Source of the DNA: Paraburkholderia sp. LEh10
GTDB taxonomy: Bacteria > Pseudomonadota > Gammaproteobacteria > Burkholderiales > Burkholderiaceae
Direction: 5' to 3'
Length of the DNA: 64,000 nucleotides
NCBI RefSeq assembly: GCF_017814945.1
Contig: NZ_JAGIPX010000018.1
Location: 62,001 to 126,000 of the forward strand
Under the pieces are notes generated by a model. The model made no database searches, was not told the origin of the DNA, and saw only the letters and a program-made list of their open reading frames with translations. The position numbers and the translations under genes were made by a program. Below, one piece after another: positions 24,998-33,069 of this stretch (its first letter is position 1; every line of letters begins with the position of its first letter).

Positions 24998-25109
24998 GCA
25001 TCGCGGATGCCAGCGACAGCGGCAAAACACAACCCGCATCGCGGATGCCAGCGACGGCGGCATAACAAACCGCATCGCGGATGCCAGCGACAGCAACAGT
25101 GGCAAAGCA
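24998..25109. repeat. Three 36-38 bp tandem units at the right end of element B
   Basis: Units start GCATCGCGGATGCCAGCGAC at 24998, 25036 and 25072 (periods 38 and 36). The left end of B has a shorter mirrored array (GTTTTGCCGCTGTCGCTGGC at 24340 and 24365). Confidence 0.85.
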
Positions 25110-25172
25110 ACCCAACAGCGTCGCAGACAAACCAATCCAAAACAAACCAAACCCAAATCTGGAACTGGAAAA

Positions 25173-25865
25173 ATGCTAGAAATCCAAAACCTGAACCAAT
25201 ACTACGGCGGCAGCCACATCCTCCGAGATGTGAAGCTAACCGTGCCGGACGGCAAGCTAACCGTCCTCCTGGGCCGCAACGGCGTCGGCAAAACGACGCT
25301 TCTCAAGTGTCTGATGGGCGTAGTCCCATCCAGAACCGGCGAGATCAAATGGCGCGGCACGCAGATATCGAAACTCGCCCCCCATGCGCGCGTAGCGCAA
25401 GGACTGGCCTACGTCCCGCAAGGCCGGGACATCTTTCCAAGACTGACGGTCGAAGAAAACCTGCTGGTCGGCGCGGCCAGCAAAAAAGCCCCAAAGAAAA
25501 TCCCCGACCGCATCTACAGTCTGTTCCCCGTCCTCAAGGACATGAAAGCACGCCGCGGCGGCGACCTGTCGGGCGGCCAGCAGCAACAACTGGCCATCGG
25601 CCGCGCGCTGATGAGCGAACCGCAACTGCTGATCCTCGATGAACCCACGGAAGGCATTCAACCGTCGATCATCCAGGACATCGGCAGGACGTTGCGTCAA
25701 CTCGTCGAGGAAATGGGCCTGACGGTGCTGCTCGTCGAGCAATACTACGACTTCGCGAAAGCGATCGCCGACGGCTACTGGGTCATGAGCCGCGGTGAAA
25801 TCATCGCGGGCGGCGAAGGCGCCAACATGGACCGCGACGGCGTGCGCACCCTGATCGCCGTATGA
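25173..25865 (+). CDS. urtE: Urea ABC transporter ATP-binding protein UrtE
   Basis: A 230-residue LivF-type ATPase completing UrtABCDE. Walker A GRNGVGKTT (residues 34-42), signature DLSGGQQQQLAIGRALM, Walker B LLILDEPTEGIQPSII and VLLVEQYYDFA. The motifs LNQYYGGSHILRDV and YVPQGRDIFPRLTVEENLL are typical of UrtE. The start is separated from urtD by element B, whose right end lies 41 bp upstream. Continued expression must come either by read-through of that element or from a promoter in or after it. Confidence 0.95.
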   Translation: MLEIQNLNQYYGGSHILRDVKLTVPDGKLTVLLGRNGVGKTTLLKCLMGVVPSRTGEIKWRGTQISKLAPHARVAQGLAYVPQGRDIFPRLTVEENLLVGAASKKAPKKIPDRIYSLFPVLKDMKARRGGDLSGGQQQQLAIGRALMSEPQLLILDEPTEGIQPSIIQDIGRTLRQLVEEMGLTVLLVEQYYDFAKAIADGYWVMSRGEIIAGGEGANMDRDGVRTLIAV

Positions 25866-25907
25866 CGGCAAGCCATCCTCGGACGCTTTAACTGCTATCC
25901 TTCCCGC

Positions 25908-26789
25908 ATGTCGCTTCACGAAGATCACGCCACGCTCGCCGCCATCGACGACGCCACACACACCCTGTGGCGCGCGCGGCTCGAACTCGGCTTCGCACGA
26001 CACGGCGGCCGCACGACCCTCGCACATCGTCTGCATGAAGGCCCGCTGCGTCTGCAACGTCCGCTCTACCCTGAAGGGCCGTCCATCTGCCATGCCGTCA
26101 TCGTGCATCCGCCCGGCGGTATCGCGGGTGGCGACCGCCTCGATATCGATGTGCGCCTCGGCGCGGATACCCATGCCGTGCTCACCACGCCCGGCGCGAC
26201 GAAGTGGTACAAGTCCAACGGGCGCGCGGCGCAACAGCGCATCGCGATACGCGCCGGCGCGAATGCGAAACTCGACTGGCTGCCGCAAAACAACATCGTC
26301 TTCGATCACGCGAACGCTTCCCTCGACTTCTCGCTCACGCTCGATGAAGGCGCGACAGCGCTCGGTTGGGACGCGACGCAACTCGGCCGGCAGGCAGCGG
26401 GCGAACGCTGGTCGAAAGGCCAGCTGCGCGCGGTGTCGCGCATCGTCGGCGCCGATGGCCGGCCGCTGTGGTTCGAACGCGCGGCGCTCGCCGCTCACGA
26501 CCCGTTGCGCAACGCGCCGCAAGGTCTGGCAGGCTTCCCCGCGTTCGGCACACTCTGGGCCGTGAGCCCGCAATGCGACGACGCGCTCGCGGAAACGCTC
26601 AGCGCCCAACTGCCCTTCGACGATGCCGTGCGCGCCGCCGCTTCGTGCGTTTGTCCGGGCGTGCTGATCGTGCGCGCCGTCGCGCGATCGATGGAAACGC
26701 TCCAGCATGCGCTCACAGATTGCTGGTTGCATCTGCGCCCCATCGTGCATCGCGTGAATGCCGCGCCGCTGCGTCTCTGGACGACCTGA
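25908..26789 (+). CDS. ureD: Urease accessory protein UreD
   Basis: A 293-residue urease chaperone that helps UreF and UreG deliver nickel to apo-urease. Family landmarks: LGFARHGGRTTLAHRLHEGP and PLRLQRPLYPEG near the start, HPPGGIAGGDRLDIDV (about residues 65-80) and TTPGATKWYKSNGRAAQQ. It begins 42 bp after urtE on the same strand, tying urea uptake to urease maturation. Confidence 0.94.
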   Translation: MSLHEDHATLAAIDDATHTLWRARLELGFARHGGRTTLAHRLHEGPLRLQRPLYPEGPSICHAVIVHPPGGIAGGDRLDIDVRLGADTHAVLTTPGATKWYKSNGRAAQQRIAIRAGANAKLDWLPQNNIVFDHANASLDFSLTLDEGATALGWDATQLGRQAAGERWSKGQLRAVSRIVGADGRPLWFERAALAAHDPLRNAPQGLAGFPAFGTLWAVSPQCDDALAETLSAQLPFDDAVRAAASCVCPGVLIVRAVARSMETLQHALTDCWLHLRPIVHRVNAAPLRLWTT

Positions 26790-26982
26790 GCGGATCGCGG
26801 TCACGCCCCATCTTCGGGCATCGCTGCGCGCCGCCGTGGTGCAGACGCGCGCGCGAAACACCGCCAGGCCCCGATCGGCCTGCATGGCATGGCCCTTGCT
26901 GCTAAACGCGCCTCACAACGCCGCAGTCAGCGGCAAACCAACCCAGTTCTCCAAACTCACACGCCCGAAGAACATCGCCGCC

Positions 26983-27786
26983 ATGACTCAAACGACCGCT
27001 CATCGTCCACGCCGCGCGTGGATCGCCGCGCTGCTGCTCGCGCCGCTCTTCTCGCTTGCCGCACCCGCCGCCCATGCCGACGCGCTCGACAACATCACGA
27101 AAGCGGGCGTCCTGAAAGTCGCCGTGCCCGAAGACTATCCGCCGTTCGGCTCAGTCGGCCCTGATCTGAAGCCGCAAGGCTACGACATCGACACGGCCGC
27201 GCTGCTCGCGAAGTCGATGAACGTGAAGCTCGAACTCGTGCCCGTCAACAGCGCGAACCGCATTCCGTATCTGCAAACGAACAAGGTCGATCTCGTGATC
27301 TCGTCACTCGGCAAGACGCCCGAGCGCGAAAAGGTGATCGACTTCTCGACGGCCTATGCGCCGTACTATCAGGGCGTGTTCGGTCCCGCCGACATCCGGG
27401 TCGGCGGCCCCGCCGATCTCACGGGCAAGACGGTCGGCGCGACGCGCGGCGCGCTCGAAGAAATCGCGCTCACGCAAATGGCGCCCAATGCGACGATCAA
27501 GCGCTTCGAGGACAACAACGCGACGATTGCCGCGTTCCTGTCGGGCCAGGTGCAGCTGATCGCGGCGGGCAACATCGTCGCCGCGGCGATACTCGCGAAG
27601 AATCCGCCGCGCCGGCCGGAACCGAAGTTCGTCATCAAGAACTCGCCCTGCTTTGTCGGCATGAACAGGAACGAGCCGCGTCTGCAGCAGAAAGTCGATG
27701 CCGCCATCGCGCAGGCGAAGCACGACGGCACGCTCGATGCGATGTCGAAGAAGTGGTTCGGCATCGCGCTGCCCGCCGATCTGTAA
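26983..27786 (+). CDS. Family 3 extracellular solute-binding protein (amino-acid ABC type)
   Basis: A 267-residue periplasmic binding protein with a signal peptide (MTQTTAHRPRRAWIAALLLAP..., cleavage near AHADA) and the SBP_bac_3 fold: LKVAVPEDYPPFGSVGPDLK, PQGYDIDTAALLAKSMNVKL, VDLVISSLGKTPEREKVIDF and near the C-terminus DGTLDAMSKKWFGIAL. The start at 26983 follows a weak GAAGAAC. It is inserted between ureD and ureA with gaps of ~190 and ~165 bp, unlike the tight spacing of the rest of the operon. No cognate permease or ATPase is present. Ligand unknown; a nitrogenous compound fits the context. Confidence 0.86.
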   Translation: MTQTTAHRPRRAWIAALLLAPLFSLAAPAAHADALDNITKAGVLKVAVPEDYPPFGSVGPDLKPQGYDIDTAALLAKSMNVKLELVPVNSANRIPYLQTNKVDLVISSLGKTPEREKVIDFSTAYAPYYQGVFGPADIRVGGPADLTGKTVGATRGALEEIALTQMAPNATIKRFEDNNATIAAFLSGQVQLIAAGNIVAAAILAKNPPRRPEPKFVIKNSPCFVGMNRNEPRLQQKVDAAIAQAKHDGTLDAMSKKWFGIALPADL

Positions 27787-27951
27787 GCGCGGAGTCGGTT
27801 GAAGCTGGTATCGTGAGACGGCCGCGCGATACCGGCAACAGCCAGCGGCCGTTACACGTGCGACCCGGCGGCAAAGTACCGCGCACGGCAAGTCGGCGCT
27901 GGACAATCAATCCGCGACCCGCGATCACGCGGACACCACACAACGAATGCG

Positions 27952-28254
27952 ATGAAGCTGACTCCACGCGAAAGAGACAAACTCCTGATCTTCACGGCCG
28001 CGCTGCTCGCGGAACGGCGCCGCGCGCGCGGCCTCAAGCTGAACTACCCGGAAGCCGTCGCGTTCATCACGGCCGCGCTAATGGAAGCGGCGCGCGACGG
28101 CAAGTCCGTCGCCGAAGTGATGCATTACGGCACCACGCTCCTCACGCGCGACGATGTGATGGAAGGCGTGCCCGAGATGATTCCCGACATGCAGGTCGAA
28201 GCCACCTTCCCCGACGGCACGAAGCTCGTGACCGTCCATCACCCGATTCCGTGA
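27952..28254 (+). CDS. ureA: Urease gamma subunit
   Basis: A 100-residue structural subunit of nickel urease. The start MKLTPRERDKLLIFTAALLA and the conserved blocks GLKLNYPEAVAFITAALMEA, DGKSVAEVMHYGTTLLTRDD and the end VTVHHPIP are diagnostic. Full length for the family. Followed 10 bp later by ureB; with UreB and UreC it forms the catalytic (alpha-beta-gamma) complex. Confidence 0.97.
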   Translation: MKLTPRERDKLLIFTAALLAERRRARGLKLNYPEAVAFITAALMEAARDGKSVAEVMHYGTTLLTRDDVMEGVPEMIPDMQVEATFPDGTKLVTVHHPIP

Positions 28255-28264
28255 AGAGGCGCGC

Positions 28265-28570
28265 ATGATCCCAGGTGAACTGATTACCGACGACGGCGAG
28301 CACGAACTCAACGCGGGCCGCGCGACCGTCACGGTCACGGTGTCGAACACGGGCGACCGTCCCGTGCAGGTCGGCTCGCACTATCACTTCTACGAGGTGA
28401 ACGCGGCCCTGTCGTTCGATCGCGAAACGGCGCGCGGCTTTCGCCTGAACATCGCGGCGGGCACTGCCGTGCGCTTCGAGCCGGGCCAGGAACGCACCGT
28501 CGAGCTCGTCGCGCTGGCGGGCGATCGCGTCGTCTATGGCTTCAACGGCAAGGTGATGGGCAAGCTCTGA
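28265..28570 (+). CDS. ureB: Urease beta subunit
   Basis: A 101-residue structural subunit. MIPGELITDDGEHELNAGR starts the protein; VGSHYHFYEVNAALSFDR and RGFRLNIAAGTAVRFEPGQ are family-defining. GAAGAGGCGCGC precedes the ATG. Separate ureA and ureB genes are the usual proteobacterial state. Confidence 0.97.
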   Translation: MIPGELITDDGEHELNAGRATVTVTVSNTGDRPVQVGSHYHFYEVNAALSFDRETARGFRLNIAAGTAVRFEPGQERTVELVALAGDRVVYGFNGKVMGKL

Positions 28571-28624
28571 TTCGCCGCCCGCGATCCGAAGCCAAGCGGC
28601 GAACACATTCGGGAACCTCATAAC

Positions 28625-30331
28625 ATGACATTACGCATTGGCCGCCGCGCATACGCGGAAATGTTCGGCCCCACGACAGGCGACCGCGTGCGGCTCGCCG
28701 ACACGGACCTGCTGATCGAGGTCGAGCGCGACTACACGATCTACGGTGAAGAAGTGAAGTTCGGCGGCGGCAAGGTGATACGCGACGGCATGGGCCAGTC
28801 GCAGCGCGTCGCGGCGGACGTCGTCGATACCGTCGTCACGAACGCGCTGATTCTCGATCACTGGGGCATCGTGAAGGCCGACATCGGCATCAAGCACGGC
28901 CGCATCGCGGCGATCGGCAAGGCGGGCAATCCCGACATTCAACCGGGCGTGACGATCGCGATTGGCGCGGCAACGGAAGTGATCGCGGGCGAAGGGATGA
29001 TCGTCACGGCGGGCGGCATCGACACGCACATTCACTTCATCAGCCCGCAGCAGATCGACGAAGCGCTCGCGAGCGGCGTGACGACGATGCTCGGCGGCGG
29101 CACGGGCCCCGCGACGGGCACCAACGCGACCACCTGCACGCCGGGGCCATGGCACATGGAGCGCATGTTGCAGGCCGCCGACGGCTATCCGATGAATCTC
29201 GGCTTTCTCGGCAAGGGCAACGTGAGCCAGCCGCAGCCCGCGCTCGAACAGATCGCGGCGGGCGCGATCGGACTCAAGCTGCACGAGGACTGGGGCACGA
29301 CGCCGGCAGCAATCGACAACTGCCTGTCCGTCGCCGACGACACCGACACGCAGGTCGCGATCCACACCGATACGTTGAACGAAGCCGGCTTCGTCGAAGC
29401 GACGGTGGCCGCGTTCAAGGGCCGCACGATCCATACGTATCACACCGAGGGCGCGGGCGGCGGCCACGCGCCCGACATCATCAAGGTCTGCGGCGAGGCG
29501 AACGTGCTGCCGTCGTCGACGAATCCGACGCGCCCGTACACCATCAACACGCTCGATGAACACCTCGACATGCTGATGGTCTGCCATCACCTCGATCCGT
29601 CGATTGCGGAAGATATCGCCTTTGCCGAATCGCGCATTCGCCGCGAGACGATTGCAGCGGAGGACATTCTTCACGATCTCGGCGCGCTGTCGATGATCTC
29701 ATCCGATTCGCAGGCAATGGGGCGTGTGGGCGAAGTGATCATCCGCACCTGGCAGACAGCGCACAAGATGAAGGTGCAGCGCGGCGCGCTGCCCGAGGAC
29801 AACGCGCGCAACGACAACTTCCGCGCGAAGCGCTATGTCGCGAAGTACACGATCAATCCCGCGCTCACGCATGGCATCGCGCATGAAGTCGGTTCCGTCG
29901 AGCCCGGCAAATGGGCCGACATCGTGTTCTGGGAGCCTGCGTTCTTCGGCATCAAGCCCGCGCTGATCCTCAAGGGCGGCATGATCGCGATGGCGCAGAT
30001 GGGCGATCCGAACGCGTCGATCCCGACGCCGCAGCCCGTCCACTATCGCGAGATGTTCGGCACGCGCGGCGGCGCGTTGGGCCGCACGTCGTTGACGTTC
30101 GTGTCGCAGATGGCGCTCGATGCCGGCATCACCGGGCGTTATGGGCTGAGCAAGCGTATCGTTGCAGTGAAGAACTGCCGCAGCGTCACGAAGGCGCACA
30201 TGATCCACAACGCGTGGCAGCCGTCGATCAGCGTCGATCCTGAAACCTATCAGGTGATCGCCGACGGACAGTTGCTGACCTGCGAGCCGGCAAAGGTCCT
30301 GCCGATGGCGCAACGCTATTTTCTGTTCTGA
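28625..30331 (+). CDS. ureC: Urease alpha subunit (catalytic)
   Basis: A 568-residue catalytic subunit that hydrolyses urea to ammonia and carbamate with two Ni(II) ions. Visible motifs: GGIDTHIHF (Ni-binding His pair, about residues 135-143), GLKLHEDWG with the Lys that is carbamylated to bridge the nickels (about residue 218), HTDTLNEAGFVE and TYHTEGAGGGHAPD (further metal His), and the flap MVCHHLDPSIAEDIAFAESR with the active-site Cys-His. Length is normal. Cytoplasmic; it receives nickel from UreE/UreG. Confidence 0.98.
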   Translation: MTLRIGRRAYAEMFGPTTGDRVRLADTDLLIEVERDYTIYGEEVKFGGGKVIRDGMGQSQRVAADVVDTVVTNALILDHWGIVKADIGIKHGRIAAIGKAGNPDIQPGVTIAIGAATEVIAGEGMIVTAGGIDTHIHFISPQQIDEALASGVTTMLGGGTGPATGTNATTCTPGPWHMERMLQAADGYPMNLGFLGKGNVSQPQPALEQIAAGAIGLKLHEDWGTTPAAIDNCLSVADDTDTQVAIHTDTLNEAGFVEATVAAFKGRTIHTYHTEGAGGGHAPDIIKVCGEANVLPSSTNPTRPYTINTLDEHLDMLMVCHHLDPSIAEDIAFAESRIRRETIAAEDILHDLGALSMISSDSQAMGRVGEVIIRTWQTAHKMKVQRGALPEDNARNDNFRAKRYVAKYTINPALTHGIAHEVGSVEPGKWADIVFWEPAFFGIKPALILKGGMIAMAQMGDPNASIPTPQPVHYREMFGTRGGALGRTSLTFVSQMALDAGITGRYGLSKRIVAVKNCRSVTKAHMIHNAWQPSISVDPETYQVIADGQLLTCEPAKVLPMAQRYFLF

Positions 30332-30332
30332 C

Positions 30333-30956
30333 ATGCGAACGATCGACAAACTGCTGGGCGCGCACATCAAGCTTGCGCCCGTTCTCGTCAAACGCGCGCC
30401 GACGCTCACGCTCGCATTCGACGCCCGCTGCAAGAGCCGTCTTGCCGCGACGCTCGACAACGGCGAAGAAGTCGCGTTGGTGCTGCCGCGCGGCACGGTA
30501 TTGCGCGACGGCGATGTGCTCGTCGCCGACGACGGCGGTCTCGTGCGCATCGTGGCCGCCGCCGAATCCGTGCTCCATGTGCGCGCGCCCGATGTGCTGA
30601 CGTTGACGCGCGCCGCCTATCATCTCGGCAACCGGCATACGCCCGTCGAGATCGGCGCAGATTACCTGAAGCTCGAATACGATCCCGTGCTCGCCGATAT
30701 GCTGAAGCGGCTGGGCGCATCCGTCGATCAGGTGCAGATGCCGTTCCAGCCGGAAACGGGTGCGTATGGCGGCGGTCACCGGCATGGTCACGACGAGACA
30801 TTCGCCGAGGACTATGCGCTCGCGCAGCAGGTGTATGGCGAGCATCATGGTCACGCGCACTCGCACGAGCATGGCCATGCGCACGATCACGCCGATTGCG
30901 GCTCGTCCTCATGTGCGCACGATCACGGGCACGGTCATCATCATGCGCATCGCTGA
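30333..30956 (+). CDS. ureE: Urease nickel chaperone UreE with His-rich tail
   Basis: A 207-residue nickel metallochaperone. The N-terminal peptide-binding domain (about 1-75) and C-terminal metal domain (with AYHLGNRHTPVEIG, whose His binds nickel) are followed by a ~55-residue histidine-rich tail from about 150 onward (GHRHGH, HHGHAHSHEHGHAHDHAD, then HDHGHGHHHAHR) containing also a Cys pair. Such tails store or buffer Ni(II). It starts one base after the ureC stop; its 3' end overlaps ureF by 14 bp, with the His tail coding over the ureF start. Confidence 0.95.
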   Translation: MRTIDKLLGAHIKLAPVLVKRAPTLTLAFDARCKSRLAATLDNGEEVALVLPRGTVLRDGDVLVADDGGLVRIVAAAESVLHVRAPDVLTLTRAAYHLGNRHTPVEIGADYLKLEYDPVLADMLKRLGASVDQVQMPFQPETGAYGGGHRHGHDETFAEDYALAQQVYGEHHGHAHSHEHGHAHDHADCGSSSCAHDHGHGHHHAHR

Positions 30957-31623
30957 GCTGACCGCGCTGCTGCATCTCGCGTCGCCGGCGTTGCCGATTG
31001 GCGCGTTCAGCTATTCGCAAGGGCTCGAAGCAGCGATCGAAGCACAACTGATCACCGATGCCGACAGTGCCTGCGCGTGGATCAAAAGCGGCCTCTCGAA
31101 CGTGCTTGCGCGCGGCGAACTGCCGTTTATCGCGCATCAGATCGAGCGCTGGCGCGCGCACGACACGGCAGCATTGATCGACGCCAATCACGAATTTCTC
31201 GCGAGCCGCGAATCGGCGGAGCTACGTCGCGAGACGGAACAGATGGGCTGGTCGTTGCGGCAGTTGTGCGCGTCGCTCGAATGGGGCGATGCCGAACGGC
31301 GCGCCACGCTCGCATCGATTGCGCCGATTGCGCAGCCGACCGCGTTCGCGTTTGCCGCCTTCGCACACGACGCAGCCAGCGACGCGGCCCTCGCCGCCTA
31401 CGCGTTCAGCTGGGTCGAGAACCAGGCAATGGCCGCGCTGAAGGCCGTGCCGCTGGGACAGCTTGCGGGACAGCGCATCATCGTCGCGCTGCGCGAGCCG
31501 ATCGACGCCGCCGTCAGGCACGCGCTCGGCACGTCGCCCGACGACGTCAATACCTTCGCGCCGCAGCTTGGCATCTTGTCGGCGCGTCACGAGTCGCAGT
31601 ATTCGCGGCTCTTTCGCTCATAG
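30943..31623 (+). CDS. ureF: Urease accessory protein UreF
   Basis: A 226-residue helical chaperone that with UreD forms the platform for UreG. The start MRIAELTALLHLASPALPIG and FSYSQGLEAAIEA are characteristic, as are GAFAYSQ-like spacing and SWVENQAMAALKAVPLGQLA later. I use ATG 30943, inside the end of ureE; the open frame upstream is only the shadow of the ureE His tail. Confidence 0.94.
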   Translation: MRIAELTALLHLASPALPIGAFSYSQGLEAAIEAQLITDADSACAWIKSGLSNVLARGELPFIAHQIERWRAHDTAALIDANHEFLASRESAELRRETEQMGWSLRQLCASLEWGDAERRATLASIAPIAQPTAFAFAAFAHDAASDAALAAYAFSWVENQAMAALKAVPLGQLAGQRIIVALREPIDAAVRHALGTSPDDVNTFAPQLGILSARHESQYSRLFRS

Positions 31624-31647
31624 CTTTTGCTTTTCGTGACTTCAGAC

Positions 31648-32298
31648 ATGAACGCTCCTCATCCGCTGCAACGCAAGAAGAAACTGCCGCCGCTGCGCGT
31701 CGGCGTCGGCGGCCCGGTCGGTTCGGGCAAGACGACGCTGCTCGAAATGCTCTGCAAGGCGATGCGTGACAAGTACGATCTCGTCGCGATCACCAACGAC
31801 ATCTACACGAAGGAAGACCAACGCCTGCTGACGGTGGCGGGCGCGCTGCCTGCCGAGCGCATCATGGGCGTGGAAACGGGCGGCTGTCCGCACACGGCGA
31901 TCCGCGAAGATGCGTCGATCAACCTCGAAGCCGTCGACCGGATGCTCACGCGGTTTCCCGATGCCGACATCGTGTTCATCGAATCGGGCGGCGACAATCT
32001 TGCCGCAACGTTCAGCCCCGAGTTATCCGATCTGACGATCTATGTGATCGACGTGGCCGGCGGCGAGAAGATCCCGCGCAAAGGCGGGCCGGGTATCACG
32101 AAGTCGGACTTGCTTGTGATCAACAAGACGGATCTTGCGCCGATGGTTGGGGCGAATCTCGACGTGATGGCGTCCGATACGGAAAAGATGCGCGGCGCGC
32201 GGCCTTTCGTGATGTGTAATTTGAAGGCCCGCGAGGGGCTGGATCGGGTGATTGAGTTTATCGAGAGGAAGGGGTTGTTGGTGGCTGATAGGCCCTGA
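31648..32298 (+). CDS. ureG: Urease accessory GTPase UreG
   Basis: A 216-residue SIMIBI-class GTPase that drives nickel insertion. P-loop VGGPVGSGKTTLLEML (about residues 20-35), metal-binding GVETGGCPHTAIREDASINL (the Cys-Pro-His motif), ESGGDNLAATFSPEL, and the base-recognition VINKTDLAP. Start chosen at MNAPHPLQRKKKLPPLRVGV; seven further codons are open upstream. Last gene of the urease operon; repeat element C begins about 20 bp later. Confidence 0.96.
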   Translation: MNAPHPLQRKKKLPPLRVGVGGPVGSGKTTLLEMLCKAMRDKYDLVAITNDIYTKEDQRLLTVAGALPAERIMGVETGGCPHTAIREDASINLEAVDRMLTRFPDADIVFIESGGDNLAATFSPELSDLTIYVIDVAGGEKIPRKGGPGITKSDLLVINKTDLAPMVGANLDVMASDTEKMRGARPFVMCNLKAREGLDRVIEFIERKGLLVADRP

Positions 32299-32412
32299 AT
32301 GGGCGACTGCCGTGCGATTTTTGCCGTTGTCGCGATGCGGTTTGTTTTGCCGAATCGCCGGCATCCGCGATTGCGCCTCGCAGCGCGGGCGTTGCCCCTG
32401 TGCGGGGCGGCA

Positions 32413-32444
32413 CCTACTTTCTTTGCCGCGGCAAAGAAAGTAGG
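32413..32444. repeat. 32-bp perfect palindrome, element C left
   Basis: CCTACTTTCTTTGCCG plus its exact reverse complement, identical to those of element B. Confidence 0.93.
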
Positions 32445-32903
32445 CAAAGAAAGCCGCTCACACCGCCAACCCTTGACCGTTACCCACGGGCTCTCGACGT
32501 CCCCGCACTTCGATTGGCAGCGCGCTGGCCTTGCCCGTTGCCAATGCACTGATTGAACGCCTCATCCACTTCATGCGCTCGCACAGCGGCTACACGTGCC
32601 TGATGTTTCGTTGTCCTTTTCCGGCAAACATATGTCGGGTGTCGCTTCTCACAAGTCAGCGCTCGCACTATGCAGGCGCGTCGCGCCGCGAAGGTGTTGA
32701 TGGCGCAAAGGCCTACATAGGTTTGCCGCACAGGGCGCTGGATAATCGATGTTGTGGCTTGCAACGCGGGCGCGCGAAGCGGGTGAGGCGCTTAATCACC
32801 GCGTGGGCAACGGGCATCGCCAGCACGCTGTCAAGCGAAGTGCGGGGACGTCGAGAGCCCGTGGGTAATGGTCAAGGGTTGGCGGTGTGAGCGGCTTTCT
32901 TTG

Positions 32904-32935
32904 CTTACTTTCTTTGCCGCGGCAAAGAAAGTAAG
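32904..32935. repeat. 32-bp palindrome with paired compensatory changes, element C right
   Basis: CTTACTTTCTTTGCCG followed by its exact reverse complement. Compared with the other copies the second base is T instead of C and its partner, the second-last base, is A instead of G. The symmetry is therefore retained although the sequence changed at both positions. Confidence 0.93.
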
Positions 32936-32988
32936 TGCCGCCCCGCACAGGGGCAACGCCCGCGCCGCGAGGCGCTATCGCGGATGCC

Positions 32989-33050
32989 AGCGACAGCGGC
33001 GAAACACCGAGCGACAGCGGCGAAACACCGAGCGACAGCGGCAAAACAAA
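32989..33050. repeat. 21-bp tandem array at the right end of element C
   Basis: AGCGACAGCGGCGAAACACC plus G repeats at 32989, 33010 and, slightly changed, 33031. This is a shortened form of the 36-bp terminal unit of A and B. Confidence 0.88.
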
Positions 33051-33069
33051 CCGTGTCGCAGACAAAAAA

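Larger units (their letters stand above)
24327..25131. repeat. Giant foldback repeat, element B (between urtD and urtE)
   Basis: The best-preserved copy, ~805 bp. The two halves are imperfect reverse complements along nearly the whole length. Examples: AAAGCCGCTCACACCGCCAA (24472-24491) against its complement near 24902-24925; CGTCCCCGCACTTCGCA against TGCGAAGTGCGGGGACG; and the inner arms 24637-24660 and 24735-24758. Ends are TTTGTTTGCAAC (24327-24338) and GTCGCAGACAAA (25120-25131), 10 of 12 bases inverted-matched. It sits in the ~850-bp gap inside the urt operon. No ORF is shared with A or C. Confidence 0.88.
32318..33066. repeat. Giant foldback repeat, element C (after ureG)
   Basis: A third copy, ~749 bp, with the same architecture: GCCCCTGTGCGGGGCGGCAC on the left against its complement on the right, AAGCCGCTCACACCGCC against its complement near 32879-32897, and inner arms with GCAAACATATG (about 32623-32635) and its mirror CCTACATAGGTTTGCCGC (about 32710-32728). 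The right end GTCGCAGACAAA (33055-33066) is identical to that of element B and stops four bases before the stop codon of the convergent flavoprotein gene. The exact left boundary is less clear. Confidence 0.85.

Noticed and set aside
25257..26885. 542-codon minus-strand ORF opposite urtE and ureD
   Set aside because: It is antisense to two well-supported genes and arises from high GC content (few stops); the peptide is Arg/Ala-rich without motifs.
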